Source: Pisolithus tinctorius | Taxonomy: Eukaryota; Basidiomycota; Agaricomycetes; Boletales; Pisolithaceae | Direction: 5' to 3' | Assembly (NCBI GenBank): GCA_024663395.1 | Contig: JANFAH010000003.1 | Location: 4,030,001-4,094,000 of the forward strand | Length of the DNA stretch: 64,000 nt | Part shown: piece after piece, positions 11,990 through 23,758 of the stretch | How positions within the stretch are numbered: position 1 is the first letter of the stretch | How the letters are laid out: each line of letters starts with the position of its first letter | Position numbers and translations under genes: made by a program | Notes under the pieces: model-generated | What the model was told of the DNA's origin: nothing | Database searches by the model: none | What the model saw: only the letters and a program-made list of their open reading frames with translations

Positions 11990-12655
11990 TATGGCTATTT
12001 TGCTTACTACGTCAATCATAGCTTCCCATGCAGATTTCGTCTGAAACATCGTTCTTGGTATCGAAGATTACGGTGAGAAATGGGTTCAACCTCGTGAGCG
12101 CACCTGTTAACGACAGGCGCGAGGTTCGTCATGGCACTGCAGGCGTCGAATAACTTCCCTCTCCAAGCTGCGTGTGCCTACCCTTTGTGGTCTTCGCCTT
12201 CTCACTACAGGACCTCCCATCCAAACTGGATAGCGAAATGTGAAACGAGAACATCAAAAGCTGAATATTGCGTGTACGCTGCGTTCACGGAACAATCTAG
12301 TCGAATCAGTGAATAACACCTCCACGATTCCTGGAAAAGCAGTTTGACAGTCTGCAAGTGCCTTCGGATTACATGGTATAATCCTCCTCTCGCCAAGGGT
12401 AGCTAAGACAACGAATGCTGCATCATATTCCTTGATGCGTACTTTGTATAATGCTCCAGCATCTGGTGGTTGTGCGAATAGGCGTATTGAACATGAAGTC
12501 GGTTCCGGGCGGTCCGTGAAGCCTAGTGGTCTTGGTTCTTGAAGGACTCTCGAACATCGGAAGCCGTCACGAAGTGCCCAAATCGCAGAACCACTATTGC
12601 AACATCGAGCAGAGTGGCGAATGCCAGCGGGTGGTCATGGATAGTTTCGAGTAAA
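11990..12655 (-). pseudogene. Third P450, decayed N-terminal part only
   Basis: The minus strand gives ALRDGFR, then TTRLHGPPGTDFMF-like sequence in shifted frames, DAGALYKVRIKEYDAAFVVL, TLGERRIIPCNPKALADCQT and FTDSTRLFRER. These align in order to WALRGALR, TTRLRGPPRANLIF, PGALFETWAREFGVVYEVPT, TLGGRKIMLSDPKALAHCYS and TEDTRLILRR of P450 2. A later fragment around 12,000-12,050 matches the exon starting KAAWDTMIDAS. Frames are broken and the haem-binding half is absent. It is a dead third member of the tandem array. Confidence 0.82.
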
Positions 12656-13774
12656 GAAGGTTATATCAAGGATAGTATAAATAGTACAAGAACAATTTGA
12701 CGACTGCCATGAGTCACTAGTCACCTAGAGTTCCCTGCCCGTGGAGTTCCGCAAATCAACGGACCTCCGCCACGAGTTCGACATTTGAATGTGCGAAGAA
12801 CAATGAGATTAAGAGGGATAGCGCAAGCCGAATGATTAACATCACTTGAGATGAGATTGCCTGCCCGGAAGTCAATCCATGCTCCACTTGTTACGTTTAC
12901 CGCATCACGCCTGGAACCCCATAGGCTGAAGAATGTGTTCAGTACTGCTCCTCTTAGGTGAAAATGGCCCGGCGTAGCGAACAGCGCTGTGAGCATAGAT
13001 TCCCTTGAAACGGTGAAATCCGACTGGCCACGCCTTAAAGCTTGAAGCTTGACTATTACTGTTCAACGAAGCTGCACTTGGTTCAAGTCCTGCAGCCTGC
13101 CAGCGCTTCCCTAGGCAGACCAAAAATTTCGAAGAGGACAAGGCAATCCTTTTTATGTGCCCGTGCCACTCGAGTTATGCAGCGCCATAACACTCGGGCC
13201 CCGAGTACTTGCTTGTGATGTGAGGATATCCGGGTCTGGTACTGGAATGTCCTCTGCTTCGCATAGGATGATCGAGGGGCATTTGGCGCTTACCACGATG
13301 CGTGGGCACCCAGCCCTTCGTCATATCGAAATCATTTTGAGATGGTCATCCACAGTTGCGGAACGAGCTCAAGGCCTGCCTAGATTCACAGATGTAAGTA
13401 CTCGACCAATTCCAAGTCTCAGGGCTAGGTCGTGGCATACAGGAAGATGCCACGGCATTGGCGCTCATGGTAACCTGTGCAGCATGCAGTGTTAAGTATT
13501 ATTACCTTGTTGTTGGCATCTTTCCCCGACCTTGTCCTTCTGTCGTCCTATACTGTCCCCTCTACCTTCCCTGTTCCCATAATCTACCAAGTTTCGTGTC
13601 TTTTTCGCTCAGCGCCGACAAGAAAGATTGAACAGCTCTCACGCGAAGCCAAAAATTCCCGTCATATGATTCACATCTAGTGCGCAAGCTGATAGGCCAT
13701 TTTGTCTTCAAGTGCTCGCCTAATCCGAACGCTTTTGTCGACTCATCTCCCTTGGCTCTAAGTAGTCCAGAGGA
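12656..13774. other. Upstream region of gene X, partly duplicated at 62,830-63,260
   Basis: From about 13,450 the sequence matches the reverse complement of 62,830-63,110 (for example GGCGCTCATnGTAAyCTGTGCAG). No open frame with coding character was found, so this is probably promoter and leader of gene X. The stretch 12,656-13,450 shows nothing recognisable. Confidence 0.4.
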
Positions 13775-15610
13775 ATGGCTGCAAGCATCCAAACCACACG
13801 AACCGTGGCTTCGGAGCTTTCTATTGCACCTGCACACGCAGATTCACGACAAAGCTTAGCGCTTGACGGAACCCTGGGATCACCGTCCTCACCCAGCATC
13901 ATATCTGGCCAAGGACTGCCTCCTTCCCAACAGTACCAACAGGAAGCCAACGAAGCGGGGGAGTCCACGTCCACATCTGATAATGTGACCCACTCCACCG
14001 GAAATTCACCTGGTGGGACTAGATTGCGAAGCTTGTTCAACACCACTACGCACTCTCGGTCAACTAGTTCGGTAAACTCACAGCAGTCGAGGTTCGCCGT
14101 TTTTCTCTTTTCCCGCTGGCCTACTAAACATGCGTAGTCATTCGATGCGTTCCGTTGAGATAGCCCACTGGACCAATAGCTTCGTGCACTACACCCCTAT
14201 CCCCCCACCTCGACAGAAACCACCACCGATCATATATCAACCGTATGTTACGCTTACCCTTCTATCACAATTACGGCATTGTCTGATAATTTGGTGTTCA
14301 TCAAGGATCGGTCCTGAGCCCCCACTCATACCTCCGTTGACACTGGTACGAGTTTTCACTAGTGACGGCATCTGCGCATCACTGTTTAAATGTAACAGGG
14401 ACCATCCATCTCAGATTGCCTCCTTCCTGAGGATTCGCCAGTATTCCAACCACTCCCGGATATCCCGGAATTGGTAGGTTTTGTTAGGTTGCTGAGGTCC
14501 CGGGTTAATTATTATGTGTAGCCTGGTCTCGAATTCTCATGGATGGTGAATGTAGCCGACAGACTGGAAGGGGTTGATACGCAGCTAGGGTCGTTTGAGG
14601 GCGCATATAGTTCCCCTTCCACTATACATGTGAGTTTAATTCGTACTTTTCCATGATGATGACTTTTCAATATTGAGGTATAGGAACATGCCGATGTGCT
14701 GGATGATGACTTTCGCTCATCGACAAGTACTTCCAGCGATACCGACGATCCACAGACGGATAACCCTCCGGAAAGCATCATGTCTCCTATGGATGTAAGC
14801 CATAAATCTGACAACTTTCTGTGGATATACATATAACTTTGAGCATCCAGCTACCTGCTACTGGCTGGCTGCCATCGGAGCGCATCTTGGAAATGGGCGA
14901 TGGACCAATGCTAACCAATGAACAATCCCCTGAAGACGCAAGTTCTATGGAGTTTGTGTTATGTTCTGAGACTTATGTCAACATATTAGCCTTCTGCAAT
15001 GCTGGCCAGTTCAACTGTCAAACCCCACAATATACCTCAGAGACATAAGAAGCCTGCGACTTTACGTGACTGGATCAACAAGACCAAGCCAGGAGAGTTG
15101 TTTGTGGGTGCTTGGGCTGATCTGGTAATATATCTAATATCTCTTCGTGGCTCATTACTGGTCTAATCCTCATCTTTGAAGCCTGTGGTTCCGGGGACTC
15201 CTCGGCCCCCTTGGGCAGGAACCCAACATAGTGATATCGTTCCCGATCCATGTGACCACCAATCGTTTATAACTACAAGCGAGTACGGCGGTGGTTTTGT
15301 ATGTTGCAGGTGCCGGAACAGTTCGTAAATATTGTTATTGTTGTCTTCGTTCTTATAGCAACCTTCATTGTGACAACCTGAGACTGGTACTTTTGTTTGG
15401 GTGTAGACTAGTTTCGATACTTAAACGTCCCACCGGCAGGGGCAAGACGTCGTGTATTAAATATTTGTAGTATCATCGTTGTATTCATATGTGAGTACGC
15501 CGCCTTCCTGCTTCTCGCAACACAAAATGCAATAGTCAGCAAGTGGCCCTGTAAATTAGCGCCCAAGGAGCCACTTCAGCAGCATTTGACATCCATATCT
15601 TCTCCAGAGA
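13450..15610 (+). repeat. Segmental duplicate block X, copy 1
   Basis: The block resembles the reverse complement of about 61,000-63,110 over nearly its full length, including gene X, its leader and its 3' flank. Shared 3' landmarks are GTTTCGATACTTA, CGTGTATTAAATAT and CCTTCCTGCTT. Copies differ by several percent and small indels. Confidence 0.7.
13775..15048 (+). CDS. Gene X copy 1: unknown protein with many small exons
   Basis: Seven exons join in frame: 13,775-14,133, 14,180-14,242, 14,306-14,345, 14,399-14,473, 14,522-14,629, 14,684-14,794 and 14,851-15,048. All introns are GT-AG and 46-63 bp, and the product is about 317 residues. The first exon is Ser/Thr/Pro-rich (ISGQGLPPSQQYQQEANEAG). 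The middle is proline-rich and acidic (GPEPPLIPPLTL, DDDFRSSTSTSSDTDDPQTD). A conserved block LPATGWLPSERILEMGDG follows. Further splicing could add an exon at about 15,042-15,116 (PATLRDWINKTKPGELFVGA) and a hydrophobic C-terminus near 15,310-15,390 (QFVNIVIVVFVLIATFIV). The family is not recognised. The inverted paralog at 61,160-62,824 conserves the exon pattern, which supports a real gene. Confidence 0.6.
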
Positions 15611-16956
15611 GAATTCGCCAAGTTTCCTTTCTACTCGGTGGGACCCGGACTACCACTGTGCAGGTGCATATTCATCTCGCCTCCCGCTGCTCGGAGACTT
15701 TGTAACAAGGTCTGTGGGTTCCGCGCCACGCAAAGGAAAGGTGAGCCATACATATGCACGATCGTTATGCAGAAAATGAATCGTTGCTGCAAGCTAAAGG
15801 ATGAGACTGATCAACGACCGAACAACTACAATATCACATCAGAACTCAATTAAATGGCGGCAGTTTTGTTTTGGACAAGTACGCCACCCATTTGGTGAAG
15901 CCTGCAGGTTTTTATCACTGAGAAAGTACCCCTCTGGTAGCGAAGGGAGGCCTTAGAACTTTCAAGGTGAAAATGTGGGATATCTGGTAATCATCGTGGG
16001 ACTGCATGTCTAGGAGGCGGTCTGGAGCGGAAGGTCGCCAAGCGCGAGCATTGATTTGTCGGTACGTAGCCTGGCATGGAGCAGACGAAAATGGGAGCTT
16101 CTCGGGGCACCGCTCAGGGACATTTGGGACCCAAGGCGCGATTGAAAGCAGATCTTTTCGAACCGGCACTCGGAAGCGAGGGAATGCGCCTTATGGTCAT
16201 ACGAAAGTTAACAAGAGTCCTCAGACGTAGAAAGGGAAATTATTCCAAAATACGGGAATCTTGAAAGCCCGTGCGCAGTGAGTAGCGCGAAGCATCAGGA
16301 GCAGCAGTAATTCCATGACTTGTGTAAGCCGGACGCTAGTAGCGTGCGGGGTCTCGATGACAATGTCAACACATTAAGTCAACTGCAGACATCAAAAGGC
16401 CGTGGTTTCGGCTGTTACTAGAGTTTCATGCCGAGTAACAGTTCTGCCACTTCATCGGACCTTATTCCTATAAATCTTAGTAGGCGCGACCTGTGACAAG
16501 CTCAAGTGTTCAAGAGCACAGGGTCATCAAACTACATACAAGCCTAATGCTTGAAGGTCTTGCAATATATCTGGTTATCTTTTCGCCGAAATTGCGCGTT
16601 GTATGTCGAGTAACAGTGGGCTTGTCTCAGGAACGCATTTTAGGCTGCTAAGGGGTTGCAAGGGCCACTTACAGTCGGAAAAAATGCGCCGCAATATCCG
16701 CTTGTAGTAAACGCATAGTGCTAGAAGTACCATGTCAGGATTGTTAGCGATGCATAATTCATGCTGGAGACATACGAGCAAGTTCACGTTCCAGCAGTCG
16801 GAACTACAGAAATTCCTATCGCACACTCCGACTGTCACGTGCTGATGCACGAATTGGCATCACGTATCACTTCGATCGATAGAGCAGCCAAGGTATGCGT
16901 TCGATATTCAGACACTATTCAACTGCTGCTGAAGCGATCGCGATCCAAGCTTGACC
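15611..16956. other. Upstream region of F-box copy 1, duplicated at 53,230-54,856
   Basis: The sequence aligns with 53,230-54,856 by patches: GACTGTGCAGG and ATATTCATC (15,655 against 53,250), GGAAGGTCGCCAAG, GATTGAAAGCAG and TTTCGAACC (16,035-16,160 against 53,640-53,740), and the F-box promoter. No gene was recognised. It holds a CACGTG word near 16,837 and the conserved leader ACTATTCAACTGCTGCTGAA just before the F-box start. Confidence 0.5.
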
Positions 16957-18450
16957 ATGGATGAATTTGCTGAGGCACGCGCAGCGCTGGTCACTTTGGA
17001 GAAACGAAAACAGGGACTCATCGCGGAGCTCAATGATGTCCACGCTGCCATTCGCTCGCAGAGGAACAAACTCGAGGAACTTATCAGACGATTGCCTGTT
17101 TCCCCTATCAATCGCCTCCCCGACGAGATTCTTTTGCGAATTTTCGAGTTAATCTTAATCTTTGGAACCCCACGTACGGTGGACAAGAATTGTTGCGTGC
17201 GTTGGAAAGGACAGCTGGCAGAGGTCTCTCGACAGTGGAGAAATGTGATCTTGCATTCGCCATGTCTGTGGACTACCATCAGAGTGTCCCCGTCGTGGAA
17301 CACAGCGCGCATCGAGGCCCACATCATGCGGAGCTCTAAATCACCGCTGGACATCGAAATCTCTCCTTGGAGAAATTCTTACGCGCTCAAAGACCGACCG
17401 CTTCTACGACGGCTCGAACTCGTTGTTCCTTGTGCAGAACGCTGGCGCAGCCTCACTATATCCTCGGTTGTATCATCCTCAACGTTCCGGGTCTTGCAAA
17501 GATTGGATCATTTGTCCCTGCCTTCGTTAACGTCCGTTTGGATCGAACGTTTCCCTTGCTGCGAACCAGGAACGTTTGATCTCCCATTCCTTCAGCCCCA
17601 ACGCGCTCCCCTTATAGAAAAAATATTCATTTCTGGGGACATTGGAATGCTAAAGGGCCGCGAGATACCTTCTAGCGTGAAGACGCTGGCCGTGGAATCG
17701 ACCTCTCTGCGTTGGAAAATCACCTCTGCGCTACTTCTTGAATTCGTGCCCTGTCAGAGACTGACCTCTCTGTGTCTTGGTAATTTCACCAATTCCGAGG
17801 AATTGCCTCCCAATAGTATCCAACTCCCTCTGCTCGAAAAGTTTGTATCCAGAGGTGGAGTCTCAGCCGCGCTGATATGCGCCATCGTGGCGCCTAGACT
17901 TAAACACTTTGAATGTCACGAGCTCAGCGCATATCCGTCTCTACATGACCGTTTCGTGGCCGTTGGTGGCAAATTTAGCAACGTTGACCATCTGGAGTTG
18001 CATGCCGGGTCTCAACGGTCTCAACGATATAAACCCCCATCACAGTCCCTACGTTTGGCATTTCCTGGTGTGCGTCACTTGGTACTCTCGAGAGTGGACG
18101 CAATTGCAATTCTTCCTTCTGCAGAGGACCCAGGCACGGTTTTCCACTGGCAACACCTTGAAAGCCTAACTAGCATCGGGTATCCGGAGGAGGAGGTGGA
18201 GGAGAAGGAGAAGAAGGCCTTTATCGATAATTTGGCCAACTGCCTTAGGCGGCGACAAGAAGCGGGTCTATCAAAGCTCCGATTAACCTTTCCAATGCCC
18301 TTTTCAGTCGAAAGATTTTTATTCGTGTATGAGCAGCTCAATGATTTGTGTATTTTGGAATGCGTGTATAACACCCACGATATCACTCTCTCTGGGGCGA
18401 CCAGTAGCAAGCCGTGGTTGGTGCGTACCTCAACCATGTATACTTGTTGA
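16957..18450 (+). CDS. F-box protein, copy 1
   Basis: This is a single-exon gene of 497 residues, starting at ATG 16,957 (MDEFAEARAALVTLEKRKQG). Residues 1-45 form a charged coiled coil. The F-box follows (ISPxNRLPDEILLRIFELIL style, here VSPINRLPDEILLRIFELIL, then CCVRWKGQLAEVSRQWRNVI and SPCLWTTI). The remainder has leucine-rich-like spacing without strict repeats, as in the large agaricomycete F-box families. The expected role is a Skp1-bound substrate receptor of an SCF ubiquitin ligase. The target is unknown. It is nearly identical to copy 2 and more distant from copy 3. A 12-residue acidic stretch (EEEVEEKEKKAF) lies near residue 410. The 3' flank is cut at 18,683 by the transposon nest. 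Confidence 0.9.
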   Translation: MDEFAEARAALVTLEKRKQGLIAELNDVHAAIRSQRNKLEELIRRLPVSPINRLPDEILLRIFELILIFGTPRTVDKNCCVRWKGQLAEVSRQWRNVILHSPCLWTTIRVSPSWNTARIEAHIMRSSKSPLDIEISPWRNSYALKDRPLLRRLELVVPCAERWRSLTISSVVSSSTFRVLQRLDHLSLPSLTSVWIERFPCCEPGTFDLPFLQPQRAPLIEKIFISGDIGMLKGREIPSSVKTLAVESTSLRWKITSALLLEFVPCQRLTSLCLGNFTNSEELPPNSIQLPLLEKFVSRGGVSAALICAIVAPRLKHFECHELSAYPSLHDRFVAVGGKFSNVDHLELHAGSQRSQRYKPPSQSLRLAFPGVRHLVLSRVDAIAILPSAEDPGTVFHWQHLESLTSIGYPEEEVEEKEKKAFIDNLANCLRRRQEAGLSKLRLTFPMPFSVERFLFVYEQLNDLCILECVYNTHDITLSGATSSKPWLVRTSTMYTC

Positions 18451-18683
18451 GCGTGCCGATGCTGAACGCTCCCTCTCCAATAGGACGTATCATTCAGCCA
18501 ACCTTACATTTTGGATGCCCTCCGGGACGCCGTGATGGCGGGATGCATTCGAACAAATGGAAGGGGTTGATTGTGGTGGCACCGCTATATGTTGCTCGTG
18601 TCTCGTAGAACAGTTGCGCCTTGTACAGCTTTTGTTAAACACGGATCTAATCTCGGCAATTACATGAGTGACATGAGAGCATT

Positions 18684-19305
18684 CCAGGACGCGGAGTAGT
18701 CCTGGTCTGTTTTCATCTTTTGTTGCACACGATCATGACGGTGTATGGTCCGAACTCCATCTATCCATAAAAGGCCTATTTGTTTTTGCTTTTCAGATTG
18801 CAGTTGTGCATTGGTTTGCCATGACAAGTGTGGAATGCCATCTGTTTGCAAATACATTGCTGTCCCCTTTTCTCCTTTGCCTCCTCACTCCTCGGAACGC
18901 CTCTGTCGAGATCTACTATGGCAGAAAATCGAGCTCCTCCTGCCCTTCTCTTGAGGCTTGACCTTGATCACACTGATGATGGTACAATGATAAGTTATGC
19001 TACTTTGTGAGAGAATTATGCTTTTGTTGGTTTTTTGGCAGATGGTGGGAGTTGTGCAAGACATCGTCTTCCACCCTGGACAGTGGTCACACAAGTGAGT
19101 TCATTGAAGGAGTTTGCTGAACAGTATCAGTTTCTTACATGAGTTGATTTGTTGGCCATTTGTGATCAGCATTGTATTGCCATCAGTAGTTGTTTATGTT
19201 TGCAGGGTTTGTGCAATGTCCTTTGCCTTCATGCATGTACACAGCCTGTTCAAATTCAGCATTGACTGCTCTGTGGTGAGCACTGCTGAAAAGCTGTCTC
19301 ATGGA
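18684..19305. other. Remnant of an older element left of element A
   Basis: The sequence is foreign to the F-box duplications and is the left part of whatever element A inserted into. It starts with a perfect 7-bp hairpin (18,684-18,705). An exon-like start MAENRAPPALLLRLDLDHTD occurs at 18,919, followed by a possible intron ending TTTTTTGGCAG at 19,041. The continuation across element A (from 35,818) is not recognisable. Confidence 0.35.
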
Positions 19306-19310
19306 GATCA

Positions 19311-19709
19311 TGTAATGACTGGTAGACTTCTCACTTCCACATTTCCTACTTACCTATATATATCCACCCTCTGGTTAGGGTTATGCTTTAGGGATGCTTA
19401 GTCATCTTGGACTTTTCCTTTTGCTTACTCTTTCATGCTTACATGATACTTAGTAAGGCTGTGCCTCATTACTAACACATGTTCGCGTTCAACCAATAGT
19501 GTAGTTCTCTCTTTTGTTTACTTCTTTCTAGAATGTTCTCTTGTGGCAGTACATACAAACAGTAAGGCAGTATATAAGTCCCATTGTTTGTTGTAGTCAG
19601 TTTCTCTAATCTAGTTTGTTTTGAGCCTAGTCCTCATTCAATGGGTTCCACTCCCCTTCTCTCTGGTTTGAAGTGATAGCTGAGAAGACATTTGTCTTTG
19701 GTTGCTTCA
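19311..19709 (+). repeat. 5' LTR of gypsy element A
   Basis: It is 399 bp, starts TGTAATGACTGG and ends GGTTGCTTCA. It is flanked by GATCA at 19,306-19,310. TATATAA lies at 19,571. The mate at 35,414-35,812 has the same length, and almost all differences are transitions at former CpG sites. Confidence 0.96.
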
Positions 19710-20475
19710 CTTGAACTAGATTGCTACTTCTCCCCTACCACTTCATACCTGGTGCCAAGGGTCAATGGCAGTACAATACTCGTAGTGGGCAGTCTGCCCC
19801 ATAGCTTTTCTTTTTCACCTCTGTCAGTGTGACCAAGAGTGCCCAAGCAACGGAACCAGTTGGGTAAATGTCTTAGGGAGTTTTATGTTACATATATACA
19901 CTGTCCTGAGGTCAAGCTCAGTGTATGCAGGGCAACACTTGATCAAGAGGGCCTGCAAGGTCCAGAGTGGCTGAGCCATACTTAGTCATAGTTCCCACAT
20001 GGCAGCAGAGGTAGACCAGTAGTCGATGTTCTTGCACCCACTGTAGTTCACATAGTGTGCCAGGCTGGTCTCTCCCTATTTCTAGGAGGTTGATCAGGTG
20101 TGCAACAGTGAACAGACTACATGTTTAGTGCTCCTGAACACCATTGGCAAGTAGTATGCCTACATTACCCTTACCTTACCACCATTCCTGCCATCAAGAA
20201 GGAAGAGGTTGAGCTTTGTCTCCCTCTTAGGTTCCTCCCTTACAAGAGGGAACTCTCTACCCCATGCCTCTCATGCTCACTCTCCCCACTCACCCCACTT
20301 CCTCTTCCCCCTCTTGAGCTTTTCTGTGAAGTAACTCTGGAGTTTGTTTATCCCTCACCTTCACCCTCCCCTGACCTGAATGAACTCGGGTTTGTTTTTA
20401 ATCAACCTTACAACCTTTGGAACAGACATTCCATCCACTGCCCCCTCTGTAAACCAGTTCCACTAACAAGCAGAA

Positions 20476-20706
20476 ATGGACCCTGCCCAACCACAACTGC
20501 CTCCTGTTGACTATGCCATGGTGCAAGCTATGGCAGCAGCAATGGCTCAGGCCATGCAGCAGTACATCCTGGTGCCAGCTGCAGTGCAAACAACCAACTT
20601 TGACCCCATGAAGAGGGGTGTCACAGAGCCCAGAACTTTTGATGGTTCTGTGGCAAAATATGAAGAGTGGGTGATCTGCATGAGGGCCTACTGTAAAGTG
20701 GCCAAC
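20476..20706 (+). pseudogene. Element A gag, 5' part
   Basis: It starts at ATG 20,476 (MDPAQPQLPPVDYAMVQAMA). After an Ala/Met/Gln-rich N-terminus it reads MKRGVTEPRTFDGSVAKYEE, the typical gag capsid entry motif. The frame is broken off at KVAN by insertion of element B and resumes at 28,900 with HHYTSQDCMAFW. Confidence 0.85.
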
Positions 20707-21416
20707 TGTTATGCTGCACTCACATGTTTCCCTCTTGCAGGCTCTCTACACACTTGTCCACACCCACTTTGCCTCTTTAGGCATTCCTGTTTCTCCTGCA
20801 AGCCACTGTCTACACAGTTGGACTTGTGTTCTGTATGATTTCTCCTTATGCCTTCCTTTTATGGTAGACCCCTGTCTACCCTGCATTGTACTAAAACTGG
20901 ACATTGCATCCATCCCCCTTCCTTCTGTGATCTGCTGGTGGCCCTGATCCATGCAGTCATGTGACATGTTCACCCTGGCTACCCCAGTGTGTCCATTTAC
21001 CCCTACATATGTCACATACATGGTTAGTCCCTCTTCCCTTGTTCACCCCATTCACCCTTGCACCTGCAGACATGGTTATATGTGTAGTCCTGCTGTGCAG
21101 TGGCTTGTTGTGACTCGTCTTGCCTTAGTAGGGATGTGGGTGTACATTTAGACATTTTTGAATGTTTGTCCCACAGGTATTTTACATATGTATATAAACC
21201 TGCATGTATCGTACCAGCTCTCCATTCAAAATCTACTTTGCAACCTGCCTTAGCTCTGCTTGCTGTACCCAAGAGGACTTGACAGTATGACTTTGGCTGG
21301 CCAAGACTAGTGCTCCATCTGCTAGTGAAGTTAAATAATGCATCACTTCTCATGCTGTCATGTGCCTGTGTTAAACACACTCGATTCGTGATGTGATATG
21401 AGTCATCAGCATAACA
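20707..21416 (+). repeat. 5' LTR of gypsy element B
   Basis: It is 710 bp with perfect terminal words TGTTATGC and GCATAACA. TATATAAA is at 21,191 and the inferred transcript start at 21,224. The mate at 28,191-28,899 is 709 bp. Confidence 0.95.
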
Positions 21417-21572
21417 GAAGATTTTGAATCACCTGGACACATCAAAGCCCAGATTACCTTTGGATACCTGTGGTCTGGAATCCTTGCTAGGCAAAATAGC
21501 CTGCAAAACAACCACCTCCCACCACTCCAACAGGAACCACTGGTTTAATATCAGTGAGCTAGCCCCTAACCT

Positions 21573-22900
21573 TTGGCACTAACCTTCCTCTTCGTCAATG
21601 TGTCTTCCAACTGCCAAGAAGAAGGAAGTAAGAGGCCTCCATCAGCAGCCTCTTTGTTCAAATCTCCCATACCTTCTTGTAGAGGAAAAGAAGTCCTCCA
21701 AGTGAGGCCACTCATTCATCACCCTTCGGTGCAAACTCCAAACCCTCGTATAGGTCTTGAAGACCCACCAGTAAGGCCCCAACTCAGGCAAGCAGCAGAA
21801 TCAACCTCACCAGTAAACTTTACATCTTATCGTGACCCAAAGCCTTTGGGCTTGGACATTGACACTCAGCCACAAGGGACAGCCAGACCAGTGGACCCCT
21901 CTTCCAGTTCATCTACCAACATATACCTTCCTACTACTTCAGCTGACCAGATGGCAGAAGAACTTGCCCACCAAACCTCTGGACTAAACATCCAGGACCC
22001 CTTTGCCAGCCAGGCTAGGGTAACCCCTGAAATGGCCACCGAGTTTTACAAATCGCTCTTTGGCAGAGATGTGGTAAGGCCTAAAGGCCCCTCCCAAGGT
22101 TCCGAGGAAAAAGGAAAGGAACATGACTCTAAGGGAGGCAGACTGAAAGAAATCGGCCTGAACAAACCCTTCTCTTACAATGGAGCACACCAGGACTTTT
22201 CTGCCTGGTTAAGCAGCATCAAACTCTACCTCACAACCAATGACCATGTCTACTACAAAGATCAGTCCAAGATCACATTCACCCTTTCCTACATGGGAAG
22301 TGGTTCAGCCTGTGCCTTTGCTGAGGCCTATGTCAACAAAAACACAACCACGCTTGGAGATCTCAAGATCTTTGATGGATGGGATGAGTTTGTCGCAAAA
22401 CTAAAAGAAACCTTCCAAGTAGGAGATGCCAAGGCCACCGTGCTAATTTACCTTTCTGCCATCCACCAGGGAGACTGCTCTCTTGACGAATATATTGCTG
22501 ACTTCTGCAATTGTCTCAACAAGGCCCAGATATCCACCCATGACACTACTGCTGTGGTGTTCTTTGGAAAAGGCCTCAATGAGGAAGTCAACAAGTGGAT
22601 CCTCATGTCCAGCCCCAAGCCTGACACCATTGAAGACTGGATCTGGCAAGCAACAGCGGTGCATGTGGCAATGGCCACACTCAAGGTCTTTTTGGGAAAA
22701 GCAACTTTCCAAGACCAATCCTACTTATGGAAACAAGAACAAGGTTCTCACAGATCAAAATCCTCTTCATCCCCAAAACTTCCATACCGAGACCTTACAC
22801 CATGGATATTGATCGGAAGTCAAAGGTCTGATCACAGAGCAAAGCTCCTACTTGTTATGGATGTGGTAAGACAGGGCACATGAAGTCAAAGTGCCCCTCA
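21573..22900 (+). pseudogene. Element B gag with zinc knuckle
   Basis: A 436-codon frame holds a disordered N-terminus and a capsid-like domain (KPFSYNGAHQDFSAWLSSIK, YMGSGSACAFAEAYVNK, DGWDEFVAKLKETFQVGDAK). The nucleocapsid knuckle CYGCGKTGHMKSKC (CX2CX4HX4C) sits at 22,853-22,894 in another frame, so a frameshift lies around 22,780-22,850. Confidence 0.85.
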
Positions 22901-23199
22901 TCCACAACAAACAGTAAGTCTTCCTTGGCCCAGAAGTTCTGTACTCACATCCTGGCAATGCTTGAGGAGCTCAACAAGAATTCTGAAGAGGAGGAAGATT
23001 CAGAACCCACAGACCACTATGGTGGTGAGAATGACAAACCCACAGACAATGGGGGACTGAAAGGAAACCCAGATTTTTGAAAGGCTCCCCTGGTGTAGTG
23101 TCAGGAAGAGAGCCCATAGTATCCCGAAAGATAGAGGTTAGAATAGGAACTGAAAAGGTGTATGACTACAAACAAGATATGTCAGTCACTTCTATCGCT

Positions 23200-23735
23200 G
23201 GTTTCACTTACCTCGTCGATTGACAAAATGCTACTGTCTGAACAATCCTTGACTCAGGCACCAAAACAAATATCATCAATCCTGCAATAGTCAAAAAAAT
23301 ATGACATTCTGATGTGGAAGATTGCAAGACCCTGGGAGTCTAGAAGCTACAAAGGCAAAACCAGAGATTGGGTAACCCACATCGCTTCCTTCAGAGCCAA
23401 GATCTGGGGAAAGACCATGCACATCTGCACATATGTCCTCAAGCTCAGAAATTGGGAGTCCCTCCTCCTCAGCATGCCCTGGCTCAAAGAGCACAACCCC
23501 ATAATCAGCTGGACCTCCAGAAAGCTGATTGGCTGGGGGGAGCTCAACCATGGTCTCAACAAAAAAAATCGCATTTGTGGAACTGACTTTGCCAGGACCA
23601 TCAAAATAAACCACACCTCTATTTCTACGAAGCTAGAGGCCTCACATGTACAAGCAGAAGTGGAATTACCTCTGGAATATTGGGACTTCTCTGTAGTCTT
23701 CTCCAAAGAAGAAGTCCCTCTTCTGCCCCATTGAG
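23200..23735 (+). pseudogene. Element B protease region
   Basis: TILDSGTKTNIINPAIVKK (about 23,250) is the retroviral-type aspartic protease active-site block with DSG. The following stretch corresponds to the flap and LPWLKEHNPIISW-like end but changes frame more than once. Confidence 0.7.
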
Positions 23736-23758
23736 GTTTCCTCGACCACAAAATATGT

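Noticed and set aside
13060..13095. B-box-like GGTTCAAGTCC, as in a tRNA or tRNA-derived SINE
   Set aside because: No matching A box at the right distance and no cloverleaf. A single 11-bp word is not enough.
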